Assembly (NCBI RefSeq): GCF_018446385.1
Contig: NC_055986.1
Location: forward strand, 76,407,659 to 76,471,658
Reading direction: 5' to 3'
Source of the DNA: Zingiber officinale
Taxonomy: Eukaryota > Streptophyta > Magnoliopsida > Zingiberales > Zingiberaceae
DNA length: 64,000 bases
Both the position numbers and the translations under genes were made by a program. Shown here one piece after another: positions 1-11,985 of the stretch (position 1 is its first letter; each line of letters begins with the position of its first letter). The notes beneath the pieces are model-generated. The model was not told the DNA's origin. It saw only the letters and a list, made by a program, of their open reading frames with translations, and ran no database searches.

Positions 1-213
1 AAGGAACCACGAGCTCATAAGGCAAGTAAACATATAGAGCGCAAGTACCACCTGATAAGAGATATCGTGAAGCGAGGAGAAGTTGTCATCGCCAAGATTG
101 CATCAGCAGATAACCTGGCAGATCCTTTCACTAAGGCCCTTCCGGCGAAAGCTTTCGATCGGCATGTGGAGGGAATGGGAATCAGATGTATGGTAGAAGA
201 TATGGCAGCTTAG
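1..213 (+). CDS. Copia pol, C-terminal end of RNase H (partial)
   Basis: The frame is open from base 1 to a TAG stop at 211-213, giving 70 residues. It contains the conserved end of Copia RNase H: a HKASKHIERKYH block matching the usual 'SKHI..RYH.IR' helix, then ADNLADPFTKAL, the family's ADxxTKxL signature. In Ty1/Copia elements this domain removes the RNA strand of the RNA/DNA hybrid during reverse transcription. No stop or frameshift is visible in this piece. The start lies outside the window. The homologous end of Copia-C can be read in reverse complement at about 50289-50500. Confidence 0.9.
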   Translation, partial: KEPRAHKASKHIERKYHLIRDIVKRGEVVIAKIASADNLADPFTKALPAKAFDRHVEGMGIRCMVEDMAA

Positions 214-234
214 TCATTAGTATAAGTGGGAGAT

Positions 235-2627
235 TGTTGAAGTGTATACTGAAAGCCTAAGCTTTGTAAACATTCATTATGAATAAAGAATCACATTTGG
301 TCTAATTATCTACATTTGTTTGTAGTTGTTCATTTAATTTATATTATAGATAACATAGTATATGGTGTCACATACAGAAGATGATGTTATCAGTACCTTA
401 TAAATTATAAACAGTAGCTCACGACCAGAATAGAAAGGAACAAACCATTAGAAGGTCGTAGTGTAATTAGGTATTAGTTTATCTTGACTATATAATTATA
501 CTAGTACGCTCAGAGTGTATTGAGTAGGACCATTTGAGGTCGTTTCTTTTATACTGACTTTATAAAGGAACAAAGACCTCGGTTATTATGGAAGTGTGTG
601 CTCTTAATCCTAATATAATAACAAGCACATATATTTGATATTTATTTCTTTAATTTATCAATGGGTGAGATTTAGTTCGATGAATCAATAAGCCCGATAA
701 ATTGGGAAATGATATCACTTATAGTGTGTGTTGTTGATTATAGAAGGAAGCGTGTCCTAGAGATACTAGGTTGATAATGTCCCCAAGAGGAGCTCATAAG
801 GATTGTCATGTTAAACCCTGCGGTGGACTTAGTCCGACATGACGATAAGGTTTAGTGGTACTACTCTTGGACTTAGACATTAATTAAATGAGTTGTCGTA
901 ACTCACTTAATTAGTGGACATTCGATATCTTAAACAGGAGACTAACACACTCATAATAAGAAGGAGCCCAAAATATAATTTGGGATTGGTGCGGTAGTTC
1001 AATGATAGTTCTCTAGTGGAATGAATTATCATTGATAAAATTAAGTTGTGTGTTAGGGCGAACCGGGATGCTAATTTTATCGGAGACCAAAACCAATTCC
1101 TCCTCTCGGTCCCTATCGTAGCCTCTTATTTATAGAGTTCTATACCCACCTATACCCACCTTCTATACCCACCCATAGGGGGCCGCCAAGCTAGCTTGGG
1201 AACCAAGCTATAAGATTGGGTGGCCGGCCCTAGCTTGAACCCAAGCTAGTAGGGCCGGCCAAAATAAATTAAAAAAGAAATTTAATTTTAATTTTTATTA
1301 TTATGTGGAAGATATATTTTAAAGAGAATTAAAATTAAAATATCTCTCTTGTAAAAGATCTACAAAAGATTAAAGAAAGAGATTAGATCTCTTTCCTTAT
1401 TTGTAGATTGGAGAGATGTTTTATTTTTTCTTTAAAAATTATTCACATGTTGATAAAATTAAAATTATAGAAATTTCCTTTTATCAACCATGAAGAGATT
1501 TTAAAGAGAAATTTTATTTTTTAAAATTTCCAGAAACAAATTAGGAAGTTTTAATTGTTTATTAAAACTTGTCCTCTTTTGTTTTCCAATGATGTGGCCG
1601 GCCACTTGAAATTAATTGGGGAAATTTTATTTTATTTCTCTCAATTAAATCATGTCAAGGAAATTAAGGAAAATTTATTGTAATTAAATTTCCTAATTTG
1701 CCTAGGCCAAGGAATATAAAAGAAGGGGTGAGGGTGCCTTCACAAGACACAACATCTATTATTCCTCTCCCTCTTTTGTTCCTTGGTGTGGCCGGCCAAT
1801 CTCTCCCTCTCTTCCTCTTGTGGTGGCCGAACCCTACCCTTCTATTGGAGCTCTTGTGGTGGCCGGATACTACTCGGAGAAGAAGAAGAAGAAGGAGAGA
1901 AAGCTAGCATCTCTTGGATCTTGGTTAGTATTTTGTTTTTCTTCCTTGGTGAAGCTTCCTCTTTGTTGGCCGAACCTAGCTAGGAGGAGAAGAAGGTGAT
2001 TGGTGGTTTCTCGTCTCGGAAGATCGTTGCCCACACAACGTCCGAGGTTAGAAGAGGAATACGGTAGAAGATCAAGAGGTTTTTTTTTTTTTTCTACAAG
2101 GTATAACTAGTAATTTCTATTTCCGCATCATGCTAGTTATTTATGGAAATAATACCAAATACAAGAGGCTTACGTTCTAGAATTTCGAATATGTTTTTCG
2201 AAGTTGTGTTCTTTTGTTTCTTTCTTTTCCTTGTGATTTGATTTTTCCTTTTGGTTAACCTAAAGTTATTTTAGGAAATTAAATATTAGCTTTTTATTAA
2301 AGGTTTTGTCTAGTCGGTGGTGGTTGCTCCCATATCCAAGAAGGCCATGTGCCTCGCCACGTCAGTACTGGGAACCTTTTATGGAAATTAATATTTAATG
2401 GAATTAATAACTTAAGGTGACTTGGGTCGAACATGTTAAGTTCCGCAGGAGATCCAAGTCAAAACCTAAAAGAACAAATAGATTAAGTTTTGGATCAAAC
2501 GTGTTAAGTTCCGCAGGCGATCCAAAATTTAATTTAAAAGAACACATGGTAGCTAGGAAAAGGTTCAGACCTTTGTACAAAATTTTTGTACAGTGGAACC
2601 TATAGGTTTTCCGAGTAGCAACCAACA
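235..2627 (+). repeat. 3' LTR of Copia-A
   Basis: It starts TGTTGAAGTG after a GTGGGAGA purine tract and ends CCAACCAACA (TG...CA type, 2393 bp). The same LTR family, reverse complemented, occurs at 6242-8676, 47737-50288 and 54798-57356. It contains several GGCCGGCC palindromes, a long AT-rich block (about 1260-1700) and a GGTGGCCG-rich stretch after the TATA box. Confidence 0.9.
1715..1722 (+). promoter_or_regulatory. TATA box of the Copia-A LTR
   Basis: TATAAAAG stands between the AT-rich part and the GC-richer part of the LTR. The same motif is at the equivalent place in the other copies of this family (reverse complement at 7171-7178, 48623-48630 and 55690-55697). This supports it as the LTR promoter; the transcription start itself is inferred. 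Confidence 0.65.
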
Positions 2628-5121
2628 CTTGAAGCTTGTTTCAATCCATAAATAGACCGATTTAGCTTACAAACTAGATGCTCTTTGCCCTTTGCTATGA
2701 ACCCCTCTGGTTGCTTCATATGGATGTTCTCTTCAAGACTTCTGTTAAGGAAAGTTGTCTTGACATCCATTTTCCAAACCTCATAATCCATATGAGCGAC
2801 AATAGATAAGAAGATCCGGATATACTTAAGCATTGCCACCGGTGAAAAAGTTTTCTCATAATCGATTCCCTCTTTCTGAGTGTATCCCTTCGCAACAAGC
2901 CTTGCTTTGAAGGTTTCCACCTTTCCATCTGTCCCTCTTTTCCTTTTGTAGATCCATTTACATCCAATAACTTTTACACTATTTGATGGTTCTACTAGCT
3001 CCCAAACTTTGTTAGAATACATAGATTCTATTTCTAAATTCATTGCTCTTTGCCAAGATACTGCATCTTTATCTTGGAGTGCTTCGTCATATGTTTGGGG
3101 ATCAGGTTCATGTTTGCTTGGGATCAAGTCCGACGACTCTCCCAAAAACATGAATCTTTTAGGTTACCTAACAACCCTCCCACTATGACGAGGCACTGTC
3201 TGTTGTTGTGTATCATTTGTAATACGTGTTGTAGTTTCTTGTGATATTTCATTTTGTACTGTTGGTACTAAAGTAGGCATGCCCTCTCACATTTCTTCTA
3301 GAACAATTTCACTCATGGGCTTATGGTTTATTACATAATCTTCCTCTAAAAATCGAGCATTGGTGCTAACAATGATCTTTTGATTTTTGGGATTATAAAA
3401 TAAACCACCTTTCGTTTCCTTAGGATATCCTACAAACAGACAAACTTCTGTACGTGATTCCAACTTGTCAGTATCTCCCTTCAGCACATGTGCTGGATTA
3501 CCCCATATTCGAATATGACTCAGACTAGGCTTACGCCCATTCCACAATTCCATGGGAGTAAAGGGTACTGATTTAGAAGGTACCATATTCAGAATGTACA
3601 CTGTTGTTTCCAGAGCATATCCCCAAAATGAATTTGGTAATTCTGAATAACTTATCATCGATCTAATCATTTTCATAAGAGTCATATTCCTTTATTCTGC
3701 CACACCATTCTGTTGGGGTGTACCAGGTGTAGACAATTGGGATTGAATCCCAATCTCTGATAAGTAATTCCTAAACTCTCCAAAGAGGTATTCGCCACCA
3801 TGATCAGACCATAGTGTCTTGATACATTTACCATGACGTTTCTCCACATCAGCCTTGTACTATTTGAACTTATCAAAGCATTCAAACTTGCGGCGCATCA
3901 AGTAAATATACCCATATCTCGAATAGTCATCTATAAAAGAGACAAAATATTCGAAACCACCTCTTGCCTGGATAGACATAGGACCACACAAATCAGAATG
4001 AACTAGTTCCAACACATCTTTGGCTCTATACCCCTTAGCCTTAAAAGGTCTCTTGGTCATTTTACCGTCCAAGTAAGATTCACAAGTTGGAAAATTTTCC
4101 AACACTAATGAACCCAAGAGTCCATCGGCTATTTAGCCTTTGAATCCTACTTAAGTTAATATGGCCAAGCCTTAAATCCCAAAGATATGTTTGATTCATT
4201 TATGAAGGTTCCTTTCTCTTATTAGAATTAGAAGATGTGCTATTAATTTCCATTTGTTGCTTCATAGGAGTTATTAGATTTAGAGTATACAAATTGCCAA
4301 TGAATGTACCAGAACAGATAACTTTCCTATTTATCTTGATAACACCTTTGCTATCATAAATAGACAAAATATCCATCCTTGTATTGTTTAGAAACTGAAA
4401 TCAAGTTCTTTTTAAAACTTGGTACGTAAAGACAATTTCTTAAAACCAATATTGTATTCCTATAAACATCTCCCACTGCAACAGCTACTATTTTCGTAGC
4501 ATTGCCCATGTAGACGGTTATCTCTCCTTCATATAGTCGTTGGGTTTCCTAGAACCCCTGCAATGTATTGCAAACATGATCAGTGGCTCCTGTATCTACA
4601 CACCAGGTACTGGTAGATAACACCGCTAAACATGTTTCAACTACTAGAGAATAAGATATACCTCTATTGTTCTCTTTCCTTCGAGGACAATCCGTCTACA
4701 AATATCCAGACTGCTTGCAAATGAAGCACTTGCCTTCCGGCTTCTTCATTCCTGCTTTTAGTCCAGCACCTAGAGATCATATAATCTTGCCTATCAGCTC
4801 GATTTTAGTGTATGAAGAGTTCCTTGAGATTATACATCATGTCATGGCCAGTAGGCATGGTCTGATGCTGATGTTGCAGCACATTTGATATAAAAGCCAA
4901 GTGTAACTCTGCTCCATCTCATCTGCCTTGACCCATTTCCTATAATACTCAATCTCCTCATCACTAGAATCGCTATTAGGCACATTAGGGCAGACCTCCA
5001 TTAGTACAAACTTATAGCCTTCAGCAATTATGACAATATCCAAGTTTCTTTTCTAATCTATGTGGTTGGGACCAGTAAGTTTGTTCTCTTTCAAAACAAT
5101 AGCCAGTGGGTTAAAAGTCAT
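2628..5121 (-). pseudogene. Copia-B gag-pol, degenerate and truncated in RT
   Basis: On the minus strand a gag begins at an ATG at 5119-5121. Its recognisable block is NKLTGPN...KRNLDIV, interrupted by a stop at about 5054. The gag zinc knuckle (about 4690-4730) has lost its His, and the protease reads CVDTGATDHVC (about 4595). Integrase follows: an LVHSDLCGP core at 3860-4117, then its C-terminal half at 3287-3685 ending in [13 protein letters not shown] is at 2628-3151, with GCKWIYKRKRG, ARLVAKGYTQKEGIDY and DVKTTFLNRS, and stops after YGLKQAS. Several frameshifts and stops separate these pieces. Nothing here could make a functional polyprotein. Confidence 0.85.
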
Positions 5122-6241
5122 CCTAAGAATCACAAAATAAACTTTTGGTCAAGACTCTAAATTTAGAATAATATTGATTCCTCAAATAATATTATTTAAA
5201 TTTACTAACACCTCAAAACACCATGAATTTTGCATGCCACGTTAGTGTGGACATATACAAAATCAAACATTTGTAAGAGGAGGTTTTACCCATTAATTTT
5301 ATTCTTGTCATCCTAACTTTATGACAAATAAAATTAAAAGTTGGTATTCCTTTGGTTACACAAATAATAGCAGTGACTCCGTTGGGGAGGATACTATTGA
5401 ATGCGTCTAAGTGTATACCATTACTTGATACTTAGTCCATTAAATAGGATTATGCCCCTTCAGTTGGAGAAGATTACACGCTCCTAAATAATTTCCTATA
5501 ACCATCCATAAAGGAAGTTTGATCTAGTGATCCGCAAACAAACTCATCTGTTGTGGAGAGAGACACTCAGAGCCAACACGTAAGTTTGTTGCATTACTTA
5601 CAAACCAGTAATGGAGACCGTGGAATTTATTTACTAATCCCTCTCCCACTTAGTTATTTAAAGTGAGGAATTTTAACCATACACACACACATCACAGCAA
5701 ATAAAGCAATAAATATGAAAAAATAATTTTCTAACTATTATGGCCTTTTCCATCACTGTCCTCCGTGTGCTGTCAATTCTAGTTGCTGCCATCTTTAGCC
5801 ACCGCAATCGGGTCTAGTCGCCGTATCTATCTTGCTTCTTTTTCCGCTGTGCCTCTGGTCCACCAATAGTACTACGCCTCACAAGGATACAATCCGCGAC
5901 AAAAATAGAATTTTACATATATCGATCATATATTCTACGAAGGAATGTACATGTAATCTAGATCAAAACAAAAATGTAAAATCCTAAAACTAATACAGCT
6001 CCTACTATATTTAATACATACAATCATGCACATATATAAAATTCCCTCGACATGTCCGAGGGTCCAATCACACATAATCACATTAGGGCCATAATAGTTG
6101 GATCTAGGATGCATGCAACCACAGAATTAAATCTATTTGCATATCCTACTATTATCCTGCCTAAAATATGTATGACATGTGCATAATTAAACTGAAAATC
6201 AAACACACAGAGGCAAACCCTAGCTCTGATACCAATTATAT
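5122..6241 (-). other. Copia-B untranslated leader with primer-binding site
   Basis: No coding frame is recognisable. The primer-binding site lies at 6223-6234 (TGGTATCAGAGC on the minus strand), complementary to the 3' end of plant initiator methionine tRNA. Seven bases separate it from the LTR; the related Copia-C has two. The remainder is the leader between LTR and gag, homologous to 53427-54797. Confidence 0.75.
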
Positions 6242-8676
6242 TGTTGGTTGCTACTCGGAATATCGTCCTGGTTCCCCTGTACAAAAATTTTATACAAGTC
6301 CTGAACCATTCCTAACAACCTATTGTGTTCTTTAGAAATTAAATTTGGAATCGCAAATAGAACTTAACATTATTGATTCCAAATTCAACTTATTTGTTCT
6401 TAGAGGTTTAGACTTGGATTACAAACGATACTTAACATTATTAATCCAAATCCACCCATGTTACAAATTTGATTAAATATTTATTTCAGAGATCGGCTTC
6501 CAGGTTAAACATGGCGAGGCACTAGGCCTTCTTGGGTATGGGATCATCCACCACTTCCTAGACAAAGTCTTTCAAAGAAATTCAATATTTAATCTTCTTA
6601 TAGTAAGCCTAGGTTTAACCATTAAGAACAATCGAATCACAAGATCAAAAAAAAATAAAAGAAACACAAACTCGAATCATAAATTCGAAACCTAGAATTG
6701 CTAGCCTCTTATGTTTAGTATTCCAAGATCTAAACAAAAGGATGAACTAGTTATGATGCGGAAACTAATAACTAGTTATACCTTTTGTACCTTATAGACC
6801 TCACGATTTTCTATCATATTCCTCTTCTTATCTCGGACATTGTGTGGGTGACGATCTACTGAGATGAGAATCCACCCAAGCTTCCTTCTTCTCCAAGCAA
6901 GTTTCGGCCACCAACAATCTTCAAGAGATGAAGAATTTTCGGCCACCAACCAAGCACCAAGGGATGCTAAGAAACAAAGCCTTCTATCTCTCCTTCTTCC
7001 TCTAACAAGATCCGGCCACCACCAAGCTCCTTGAGATGAAGATGTCGCCGACCACACAAGGAAGAAGAATAGGAGAAAAGGAGGAAGAGAGGGTCGGCCA
7101 CCACCAAGGAAGAGAAGAGAGGAATACTAGATGATATGTTATGAGGTGAGGTGAGGTACCTCTACCCTCTCTTTTATATTCCTTGGTCTTGGCAAAATAA
7201 GGAAACTTTTATAAATAAAACTTCCTTATAAACCCTTAATGGCCGGCCACCACCATCTCCTCCAAACAAGGAAAGTTTTAAATACAAAATTAAAACTTCC
7301 TAATTTGTTTCCAAAAATTTTTAAAATAAAAATTTCTCTTTTAAAATTCCCTTCATAGTTGGTTATAAAAGGAAAGTTTTATAAACTAAAATATCTCTTT
7401 TAAAACATGTGGATGATTACAAAAAGGAAAGTTTTATCAAAAATTAAAATCTTCCTTTAAACTACAAATAAGGAAAGATATCAAACCTTTTCCTTAATCC
7501 TTTTTAGAAAGCTAGAAAAGGAAAGATTTAATTTTAAAACTCTCTTTTAAAATCATGTCTTCCACATTAGGAAAGATTTAAATTTAAACTCCCCTTTTAT
7601 TTTATTTTGGCTGACACCTAAGCTTGGGTTCAAGCTAGGGTCGGCCACAACTTGACCCATCATTCCTTGGTTTGGCCGGCCCTAGCTTGGGCTCCAAGCT
7701 AGGCTTGGCTAACCACCTTAAGGTGGGTAAGAAGTTGGGTATAGGTGGATATAAGAATTTATAAATAAGAGGCTATGACAGGGACCGAGAGGAGGAATTG
7801 GTTTTGGTCTCTCGATGAACTTGAGCTTCCCGTGTTCACCCCGAACACCCAACTCGAGTTCATCAATAATAACTCAGACCATTAAGGAGTTATTATTGAA
7901 CTACCGCACCAATCCCATATTACTATATGAGCTCCTTCTTATCATGAGTGTGTTAGTCTCCCTGTGTTTAAGATATAGAATGTCCACTAATTAAATGAGT
8001 TACTGACAACTCCCTTAATTAATATCTAGCTCCAAGAGTAGTACCACTCAACTTCATTGTCATGTCGGACTAGGTCCACCTGCAGGGTTTACATGATAAT
8101 CCTTATGAGCTCCTCAAGGGGGCATCATCAACATAGATTACTAGGACACAATTTCATTCTATAATCAACAACATACCATAAAAATAATATCATTTCTCAA
8201 CTTATCGGACCTATTGATTTATCGAACTAAATCACACCCTTTGATAAATTTAAAAAAATAAATATTTAGTATACGTGCTTGTTATTATATCATGATTAAG
8301 AGTGCATACTTATATAATAACAGAGGTATTGTTCTTTTATATAGTCAGTATAAAAAGATACTACCTCAAATGATCCTGCTCAATACACTCAGAGTGTACT
8401 AGTGTAATTTTATAATTAAGATAAACTAATACCAAATTACACTACGACTATTCCAATGGTGTGTTCCTTTCCATCTTAGTCATGAGCTATTTTTTATAAC
8501 TTATAAGGAACTGATAACATGGTCTTCTGTGTGTGACACCACATACCATGTTATCTACAATATAAATTAATTGAACAACTACACTTAGTATATAAATGTA
8601 GACATTTGACCAATGTAATTCTTTATTTCAAAATAAATGTTTACAAAAAGCTAGGCTTTTAGTATACACTCTAACA
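6242..8676 (-). repeat. 5' LTR of Copia-B
   Basis: On the plus strand it runs from TGTTGGTTGCTAC to ACTCTAACA (2435 bp), the reverse complement of the Copia-A LTR type. It has a TATA box on the minus strand (7171-7178). It lacks the 143 bp internal duplication seen in both Copia-C LTRs. Confidence 0.88.
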
Positions 8677-9375
8677 AGCGTATCAATGGGTTTTATCATA
8701 ACCTTAATTACCTGAAGGGTATGAAAACATCAAGATGATATTTGATGATTCAACAAATACGCCACTTTCATTCCTGTCTCATTGGATTGCATCACGAATG
8801 AGGTAGATTTATCATTCCTTCAACATTTGGTGAAGCTTTGGGGACTTCCAAAAAATATGGTAAGTGATCGTGACCCAAGTTTCACCAGATGATTTTGGTC
8901 TAAGATTTTCAAATTGTTAGGGATGGATTTAAATTTCTCTATAAATTTTCATCCCTAAAACGATGGGAAAATTGAGATCAATGTGCTACTTGAGATTTAC
9001 TTAAGGCATTAAGTAGTCATTAGCAAGATTGGCTGAAGTTGTAATATGTAACTTGATTCTATTGTAACTTACTGTGGCATAAGGTGACAAGTAAAAGTCT
9101 ACTTGAGATTGTGATTGAGCAAAACCCCATGACATCCGATGTCATCACCTCAACTTATAAAGGGAAGAGCCCAACAACCCACATGCTAGCCAAGGAGTCG
9201 CATGAGAATGCCAATATTTCAAGGGCTTATTTAGACAAAGCCACCAAAAAGATAAAGAAATGGACAAATACAAAAGAGGTGATGTATAGAGTTTGAGGAA
9301 GGGGGCATGATACTATTGAAACTCCTACTCCAATAATCCAAGTCCTTATAGAAAGTACACAAAATGTTGATAAGA

Positions 9376-9461
<86 letters not shown>
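8677..9461 (+). pseudogene. Ty3/gypsy chromovirus integrase remnant (5' part)
   Basis: Starting right after the Copia-B LTR, the plus strand encodes a decayed integrase. VSMGFI and LVKLWGLPKNMVSDRDPSF carry the beta strand and one catalytic Asp; NINFHP-like and NDGK-like stretches follow. Then comes the C-terminal segment with KSPTTHMLAKESHENANISRAYLDKA-type residues (9084-9296). After 9296 a one-base frameshift leads into a GGMILLKLLLQ-like tail up to an RRY at about 9377. Several stops are present. The gene resumes at 24315, so the Harbinger transposon split it. Confidence 0.8.

Positions 9462-9462
<1 letters not shown>
9378..9462. repeat. (TA)n microsatellite, about 42 units
   Basis: This is an uninterrupted TA run of about 85 bp. 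It lies between the last recognisable codons of the chromovirus integrase and the TAA target duplication of the Harbinger element. It probably grew from the TA-rich target site after insertion. Confidence 0.97.
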
Positions 9463-9463
<1 letters not shown>

Positions 9464-9464
<1 letters not shown>

Positions 9465-9479
9465 AGTGTGTTTGATTCA
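9464..9479 (+). repeat. Harbinger left terminal inverted repeat
   Basis: The sequence is GAGTGTGTTTGATTCA, preceded by TAA. It matches the right end in 13 of 16 positions. Confidence 0.82.
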
Positions 9480-10387
9480 GGGTTATCCTTAATAATCTTG
9501 GTTATCCATCCAAGGTTATCAATCAAAATCTTGTTTGGTTTAGGTAATTGATGATTCCTAAGTCATGATGCATATACCTGACACGTCAGTAATTTGGGCA
9601 TATAACACAAAATAAAAAAACCTCAAAAAAGTCGGGTTTTCCTTGATTCCGGGGTTAACAAAAATTTTAAGACAAAATTACCCTGCATTATTTACCCTTT
9701 GAGACAAAAATAACCCTATAGATTTATCAAATTTCAATCTGCCCCCCCTCACTCAAACCTGAGTGGTTCCCGATTCACAAAAACACTAGCCAGTGTTCGT
9801 CGCTCCTCCTCTCGCGCACACGCACACAACTTTTCCCTCTCACGACGATCCTCCCTCTCACAGCGATCTAGCGGCATTTCTCCACGACGATCCTCCCTCT
9901 CGCGCACACGCAGCATTCCTCCCTCTCTCGGCGATCTAGCAGCGAACATTCCCACTCGCCTTATTGGAAAAGGTATGATCTTATACACTGTTAATACGTA
10001 CCTTAGACTTTTGATCATTTTTTTACAATATTATGTGGTAGAGCTCATGAATATTATCGGGTACCTTCTTGTTTTGTTCTTGATGTTTAGTTATTGTTTA
10101 GTTTTTATTTAGTTCTTGTTTAGATCTTATTGTTTAGGTCTTGCTGTTTAGTTGTTGTTGTTTAGTTGATGTTTGATACTTGTTTTTGTGTTATTTAGTT
10201 CTTGTTTAGTTTTTGTTTAGTTCTTCTAACTTGTAAGTTGAACCTACAAATTCTCTTTCAACTATTTAGTTCTTGTTGTAACTTGCTGTTTAGAATTTAA
10301 AATTTCCTACCTTGCTAATTTATTATTTGGTTCATTGCCCTATTTACATGATAGGTTGATATGGGTCGGTTAGGAATAAGATAGGAG
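9480..10387 (+). other. Harbinger 5' noncoding region
   Basis: No gene is seen. The first part is subterminal. From 9785 to 9960 there are C/T-rich repeats of a 'ctccctctcgcgcacacgc' type. From 10020 to 10350 the sequence is T-rich with many TTTAGTTCTTG repeats, resembling a 5' leader and intron upstream of the transposase. Confidence 0.5.
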
Positions 10388-11271
10388 ATGAAAATGATTT
10401 CTGTACTCATTATACACATGAAAATGATGGAAAGCAAGTTATTTATGCTTTTATCGTTGGCAATTGTCTTAGCTATTAAAAGGAGTGCTAGATTGAGGAG
10501 TATATCATATGCTTATCATGCGTTGTCTAGATATAATATTAGGTCTATAAACATAAATGAGATGACTTTTCATAGTAATTGACAATGTGTTGATAACTGT
10601 AGGATGGATAGAAGGTCTTTCAGCAAACTTTGTTATTTACTAATGATGCATAGAAAATTGAAAGGAAACAGAAATATGTCAATTAATGAACTTGTAATAT
10701 CTTTTCTTCACATTATTGCACATAATGTGAAGAATAGGGTCCTAAAATGTCAAACAGCTAGATCCGGCGAGACAATTAGTAGGCAATTTCATTTAATTTT
10801 GAACTCTATTTTGCGGTTACACAACATTTTACTTAAGAAGCCAGAACCAATCCCAGAAGATTGCACGGATGAGAGGTGGAAATGGTTCAAGGTACAAGTA
10901 TATAATTTCTATAAATTTATTTTTATTAATCAATTTAATGTGCATAATAAAATAAATTGATTTTATAATACTTCTTTGAGTATTGGGTTGTTTGAGAGCA
11001 TTAGATAGAATTTATATTAATGTCAATACCCCAGCAAATGATAAACCAAGGTATCGAACCAGAAAAGGTGAAATTGCAACCAATATCTTAGGTGTATGCA
11101 CACCAAACATACAATTTAGCTATGTTCTACTGGGTTGGGAAGGATCTGCGGCAGATGGTAGAGTCTTAAAGGATGTTATTTGTAGGAGGAATGACTTGAA
11201 GATTCCTCAAGATAATTAAGTTGTAATTATCATAAAATAATAGTCACCTGTAATATATTTAACAAATATTT

Positions 11272-11307
<36 letters not shown>

Positions 11308-11785
11308 CTTGTAATATATATAGGTTGTTATTATTTGTATGATGCTGGATACACAAATGGAGAAGGTTTTTTGTCACCGTATAGAGGTCAAAGGTACCAC
11401 TTGACTGAATGGAGGCAAGGTTACTAACCAGTGATAGCCAAAGAATACTTTAATATGAAACACTCTTGAGCAAGAAATTACATTGAGAGGTGTTTTGGCA
11501 TTTTAAAAGCTAGATGGGCTATATTGAGAGATAAGTCATTTTATTCTGTTAAAACTCAATGTAGGATTATTTTCGCTTGTTATATTCTCCATAATTTCAT
11601 AAGGTATGAAATGACAATTGATCCGATAGAGACTAAGCTTGATGTCCTTGAGTCAAATGAAAGTGGTGGTGGTGATGATGATGATGATGTAATGATGATC
11701 TAATTAGGCATTGTGAACCAGTTCTGCTTGGACTGAATGGAGAGACAAGCTTGCAGATGATATGTTCATGAGCTGGCAGTCATAA
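10388..11785 (+). pseudogene. PIF/Harbinger DDE transposase (broken)
   Basis: This is a homologue of the plant Harbinger transposase/nuclease (DDE_Tnp_4 type), which cuts and inserts element ends. Exon 1 covers about 10388-10891, with VDNCRMDRRSFSKLCYLL and PEDCTDERWKWFK, and ends at an AAG|GTACAA donor. The next part (10983-11216) holds the first catalytic Asp in GCLRALDRIYINV and the second in GWEGSAADGRVLKDV. The third (about 11323-11785) holds DAGYTNGEGFLSPYRG and the catalytic Glu in NYIERCFGILKARWAI. The C-terminus ends EWRDKLADDMF-like. Lesions: in-frame stops at 10580, 11217, 11425 and 11467, and a frameshift in the acidic run near 11690. The intron 2 region includes a TA run (11275-11306). 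All three acidic residues survive, but the gene is dead. Confidence 0.88.
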
Positions 11786-11985
11786 ATTAATTAAATTTAA
11801 TGTTCTTTCTTGAAATTTGGGTTTCATTTCCATGTACAAAACTATTTAATTATGCTATATTTGGGTTTATTATCCATTTGAATCATTTGATTGTTTCTGC
11901 ATTTTGTATATTATTCATTTGAACAATTTGATTATGATTTGTGCAAGAACAATGTGTTATTTGAATGGTTTAATTTTAGTTTTCA

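Larger units (their letters stand above)
1..2627 (+). mobile_element. Copia-A, 3' end of a long-LTR Ty1/Copia retrotransposon
   Basis: The window opens inside the pol gene of a plus-strand Copia element. The end of RNase H is followed by a purine tract (224-234) and a complete 3' LTR (235-2627). The rest lies to the left of the window. Its last base abuts a minus-strand Copia (Copia-B) that is cut within its reverse transcriptase, so Copia-A inserted into Copia-B. The target duplication would be CTTGA (2628-2632), but the left copy is outside the window. Confidence 0.9.
2628..8676 (-). mobile_element. Copia-B, 5' part of a minus-strand long-LTR Copia element
   Basis: Reading on the minus strand, a 5' LTR (8676-6242) is followed by a primer-binding site, a leader and a degenerate gag-pol. 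The frame ends abruptly at 2628 where Copia-A begins. RNase H and the 3' LTR must lie beyond Copia-A, outside the window. The right edge abuts chromovirus integrase sequence at 8677, so Copia-B inserted into that older element. Confidence 0.87.

Noticed and set aside
1190..1262. GGCCGGCC palindromes as regulatory operators
   Set aside because: They recur in all LTR copies of this family and also in AT-rich parts. I have no evidence of a binding factor.
1698..1983. Short frames in the Copia-A LTR, and counterparts at 48315-48689 and 55376-55756
   Set aside because: They lie in LTR sequence downstream of the TATA box, overlap in several frames and have no known domain. They follow the GGTGGCCG-type composition, not a conserved protein.
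6223..6234. tRNA gene
   Set aside because: This and similar TGGTATCAGAGC sites are primer-binding sites next to LTRs; no cloverleaf surrounds them.
9227..9526. Minus-strand frame encoding a long Tyr-Ile repeat
   Set aside because: It is the translation of the TA microsatellite, not a protein.
9749..10018. Arg/Glu-rich minus-strand frame in the Harbinger leader
   Set aside because: It is a translation of a C/T-rich repeat and is antisense to both Harbinger genes.
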